DNA of 15,149 nucleotides from Lachnospiraceae bacterium UBA3814 (GTDB lineage Bacteria > Bacillota > Clostridia > Lachnospirales > Lachnospiraceae). Under the pieces are notes generated by a model. The model searched no databases. It worked only from the letters and a program-made list of their open reading frames with translations, and was not told the DNA's origin. The translations under genes and the position numbers were made by a program. Position 1 is the stretch's first letter, and every line of letters begins with the position of its first letter. Positions 13,767-15,149 of the stretch are shown here, one piece after another. The stretch lies in contig DFEA01000020.1 of NCBI GenBank assembly GCA_002368575.1, positions 1-15,149 of the forward strand, written 5' to 3'.

Positions 13767-14978
13767 CTACCTGCCAAGTACCTTAACGGTCTCTCTTGCT
13801 ATGGCAAGCTCTTCGTTTGTGGGTACGATAAGAATGGGGATCCTGGCCTCGTCGTAGGAGATCACCGCTTCCTTACCCCTTACGTCGTTCTTGCTCCTGT
13901 CCACCCCTGTTCCGAGGTAGGAAAGGTAATCGCCGACAAGCTGTCTGACGTCGCTGTTGTTCTCGCCGATGCCCGCAGTGAACACGATAGCATCCACACC
14001 GTTCATCGCGGCAGTGTAGGCGCCGATATACTTGGCGACCCTGTAGGAATAGGCCTCAAGAGTGGTCCTTGCAAGCTCGTTTCCGTCGTTTGCGGCGGCT
14101 ATCAGATCCCTGAAATCGCTTGAAAGCTTTGACAGGCCCAGCACGCCGGATTTTTTGTTAAGTATGGTAAGCATCTCCGAAATGGAGAGATTTTCCTTGT
14201 TGCAGATAAACTCAAGGATCGCAGGGTCCAGATCGCCGGACCTTGTTCCCATAAACAGCCCCTCCAGGGGAGTAAGCCCCATGCTGGTATCCACACACTG
14301 TCCGTTCTTAACCGCGCTTACGCTGGCCCCGTTTCCAAGGTGACATACGATGACCTTGAAGTCCTGGTAATTTTTATGGAGTATCTCGGCCGCTCTCTTT
14401 GAAACATAGCTGTGGCTGGTGCCGTGGAAGCCGTACCTCCTGATCTTATACTTTTCATAATATTCATAGGGAATCCCGTACAGATAGGCCTTCTTAGGCA
14501 TGGTCTGATGGAAGGCTGTGTCAAACACGCCTACCATGGGAACCTCCGGCATCAGCTGCCTGCAGGAGCGGATACCCGTAAGGTTTGCGGGATTATGGAG
14601 CGGAGCCAGATCGTTGCACTCCTCTATGGCCTTTATGACCTCATCCGTAATTAGCGTGGCCTCGGAGAACCTCTCTCCGCCATGCACCAGCCTGTGGCCC
14701 ACTGCATCTATGTCCTCAAGCGATCCGATAACGCCGTATTCCTTATCGGTCAGACACTCTATCACAAGCTCCACTGCCTTTACGTGATCAGGCATCTCCA
14801 CCGCTTTTTCGATCTTCCTTGCCTCCCGCTCAGGCGTTTCCGAAGCTGTGTGGCTCAGCATGCCGCCTTCTATCCCTATCCTTTCGCACAGCCCCTTTGC
14901 CAGTACCTTTTCCGTTTCTGAATCTATGAGCTGATACTTTAATGAAGAGCTTCCGCAGTTAATGATCAATACCTTCAT
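13767..14978 (-). CDS. ackA: acetate kinase
   Basis: A cytoplasmic enzyme of 403 residues interconverting acetyl phosphate plus ADP with acetate plus ATP, the substrate-level ATP step of fermentation. Seen: INCGSSSLKY (6-15, with Asn7 and Ser10/Ser12), GHRLVHGGERF (94-104), VFDTAFHQTMP (151-161, catalytic Asp153), RRYGFHGTSHSYV (180-192, His185), CHLGNGASV (212-220), DTSMGLTPLEG and MGTRSGDLDPA (230-253, Arg246), FTAGIGENN, and PTNEELAIARE near the end with the metal-binding Glu. Full length. The ATG at 14978 has AGGAAGG nine bases upstream. No pta is visible next to it in this window; the partial gene upstream shows too little to tell. It may be transcribed from its own promoter in the 108-bp gap upstream. 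Confidence 0.97.
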   Translation of the reverse strand: MKVLIINCGSSSLKYQLIDSETEKVLAKGLCERIGIEGGMLSHTASETPEREARKIEKAVEMPDHVKAVELVIECLTDKEYGVIGSLEDIDAVGHRLVHGGERFSEATLITDEVIKAIEECNDLAPLHNPANLTGIRSCRQLMPEVPMVGVFDTAFHQTMPKKAYLYGIPYEYYEKYKIRRYGFHGTSHSYVSKRAAEILHKNYQDFKVIVCHLGNGASVSAVKNGQCVDTSMGLTPLEGLFMGTRSGDLDPAILEFICNKENLSISEMLTILNKKSGVLGLSKLSSDFRDLIAAANDGNELARTTLEAYSYRVAKYIGAYTAAMNGVDAIVFTAGIGENNSDVRQLVGDYLSYLGTGVDRSKNDVRGKEAVISYDEARIPILIVPTNEELAIARETVKVLGR

Positions 14979-15078
14979 CTTGAAATACCTTCCTCTCTCT
15001 TATATCAGGCCTTAAGCTGACCGTAGCGTACCGCCCGCATCCGGACAGCCCTGTAAGACCGGCCGCCTTAGGCTATTC

Positions 15079-15084
15079 ATTATA
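15079..15084 (-). promoter_or_regulatory. possible -10 element upstream of ackA
   Basis: A perfect TATAAT on the minus strand, three bases past the stop of the preceding gene and ~100 bp before the ackA start. No good -35 is seen at 16-18 bp (TTTTCTC-like only), so this is weak. The ~85 bp between it and ackA are GC-rich but show no convincing terminator. Confidence 0.3.
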
Positions 15085-15086
15085 TC

Positions 15087-15149
15087 TTAGAACCATTCAT
15101 TGAGAAAATCAAGCATTTTGGGACTGTTACTTCCTATCTCAAGGCTGAG
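15087..15149 (-). CDS. C-terminal end of an unidentified gene (partial)
   Basis: The last 20 codons of a minus-strand frame reach the window edge without interruption and end in TAA (15087-15089). The peptide reads LSLEIGSNSPKMLDFLNEWF, a plausible amphipathic C-terminus. Nothing here identifies the family. It is too short to exclude chance openness, but the direction and position fit the gene block. Confidence 0.45.
   Translation of the reverse strand, partial: LSLEIGSNSPKMLDFLNEWF

Overview
The window looks like chromosome of an anaerobic Clostridia member, most likely Lachnospiraceae. The grounds are the protein flavour of the housekeeping genes, the lineage-typical multicopy PD-(D/E)XK nuclease/'putative transposase' genes, and strong AGGAGG ribosome binding sites. 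The genus cannot be fixed from the sequence alone.

Left part (1-4721) is an accessory region of nuclease-like genes. Two nearly identical copies of a ~300-residue PD-(D/E)XK-like gene (103-1014 and 1606-2529, minus strand) lie in tandem, each with the same TTG start, the same consensus Shine-Dalgarno and the same ~275-bp leader. A third, decayed copy (2824-3460) abuts the second: it has lost its N-terminal third, including the putative catalytic residues, and carries a frameshift near its C-terminus. The junction between copies 1 and 2 carries ~297 bp absent from the junction between copies 2 and 3. Within that extra DNA is a mirror-symmetric set of four hairpins (1372-1583), a candidate non-coding MITE/BIME-like element. 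A second, different Rpn/PDDEXK-type gene (3825-4700) points the other way, with its own recognisable promoter, a structured leader and a long C-terminal coiled coil.

Right part (4740-15149) is a uniform minus-strand block. Read in transcription order it holds the tail of an unidentified gene, ackA (acetate kinase), cca (tRNA nucleotidyltransferase), a membrane-anchored PEGA-domain protein, a multi-spanning PTPS-related/GT-C-like membrane protein, a lipoprotein that resembles a GH9 glycoside hydrolase without its catalytic motifs, ddl (D-Ala-D-Ala ligase) and murF. Gaps are 4-80 bp, so the genes from cca or the PEGA gene down to murF may be one transcript. Ddl makes the dipeptide that MurF attaches to the UDP-MurNAc-tripeptide, so these two are a direct metabolic pair. 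The three envelope proteins upstream of them are of unknown function and probably act at or outside the membrane.

No tRNA, rRNA, CRISPR array or recognisable transposase of an IS family was seen. The most interesting non-genic structures are the four-hairpin element, the TTTTGAAATG repeats upstream of copy 1, and two back-to-back hairpins that occupy the cca/PEGA gene junction.
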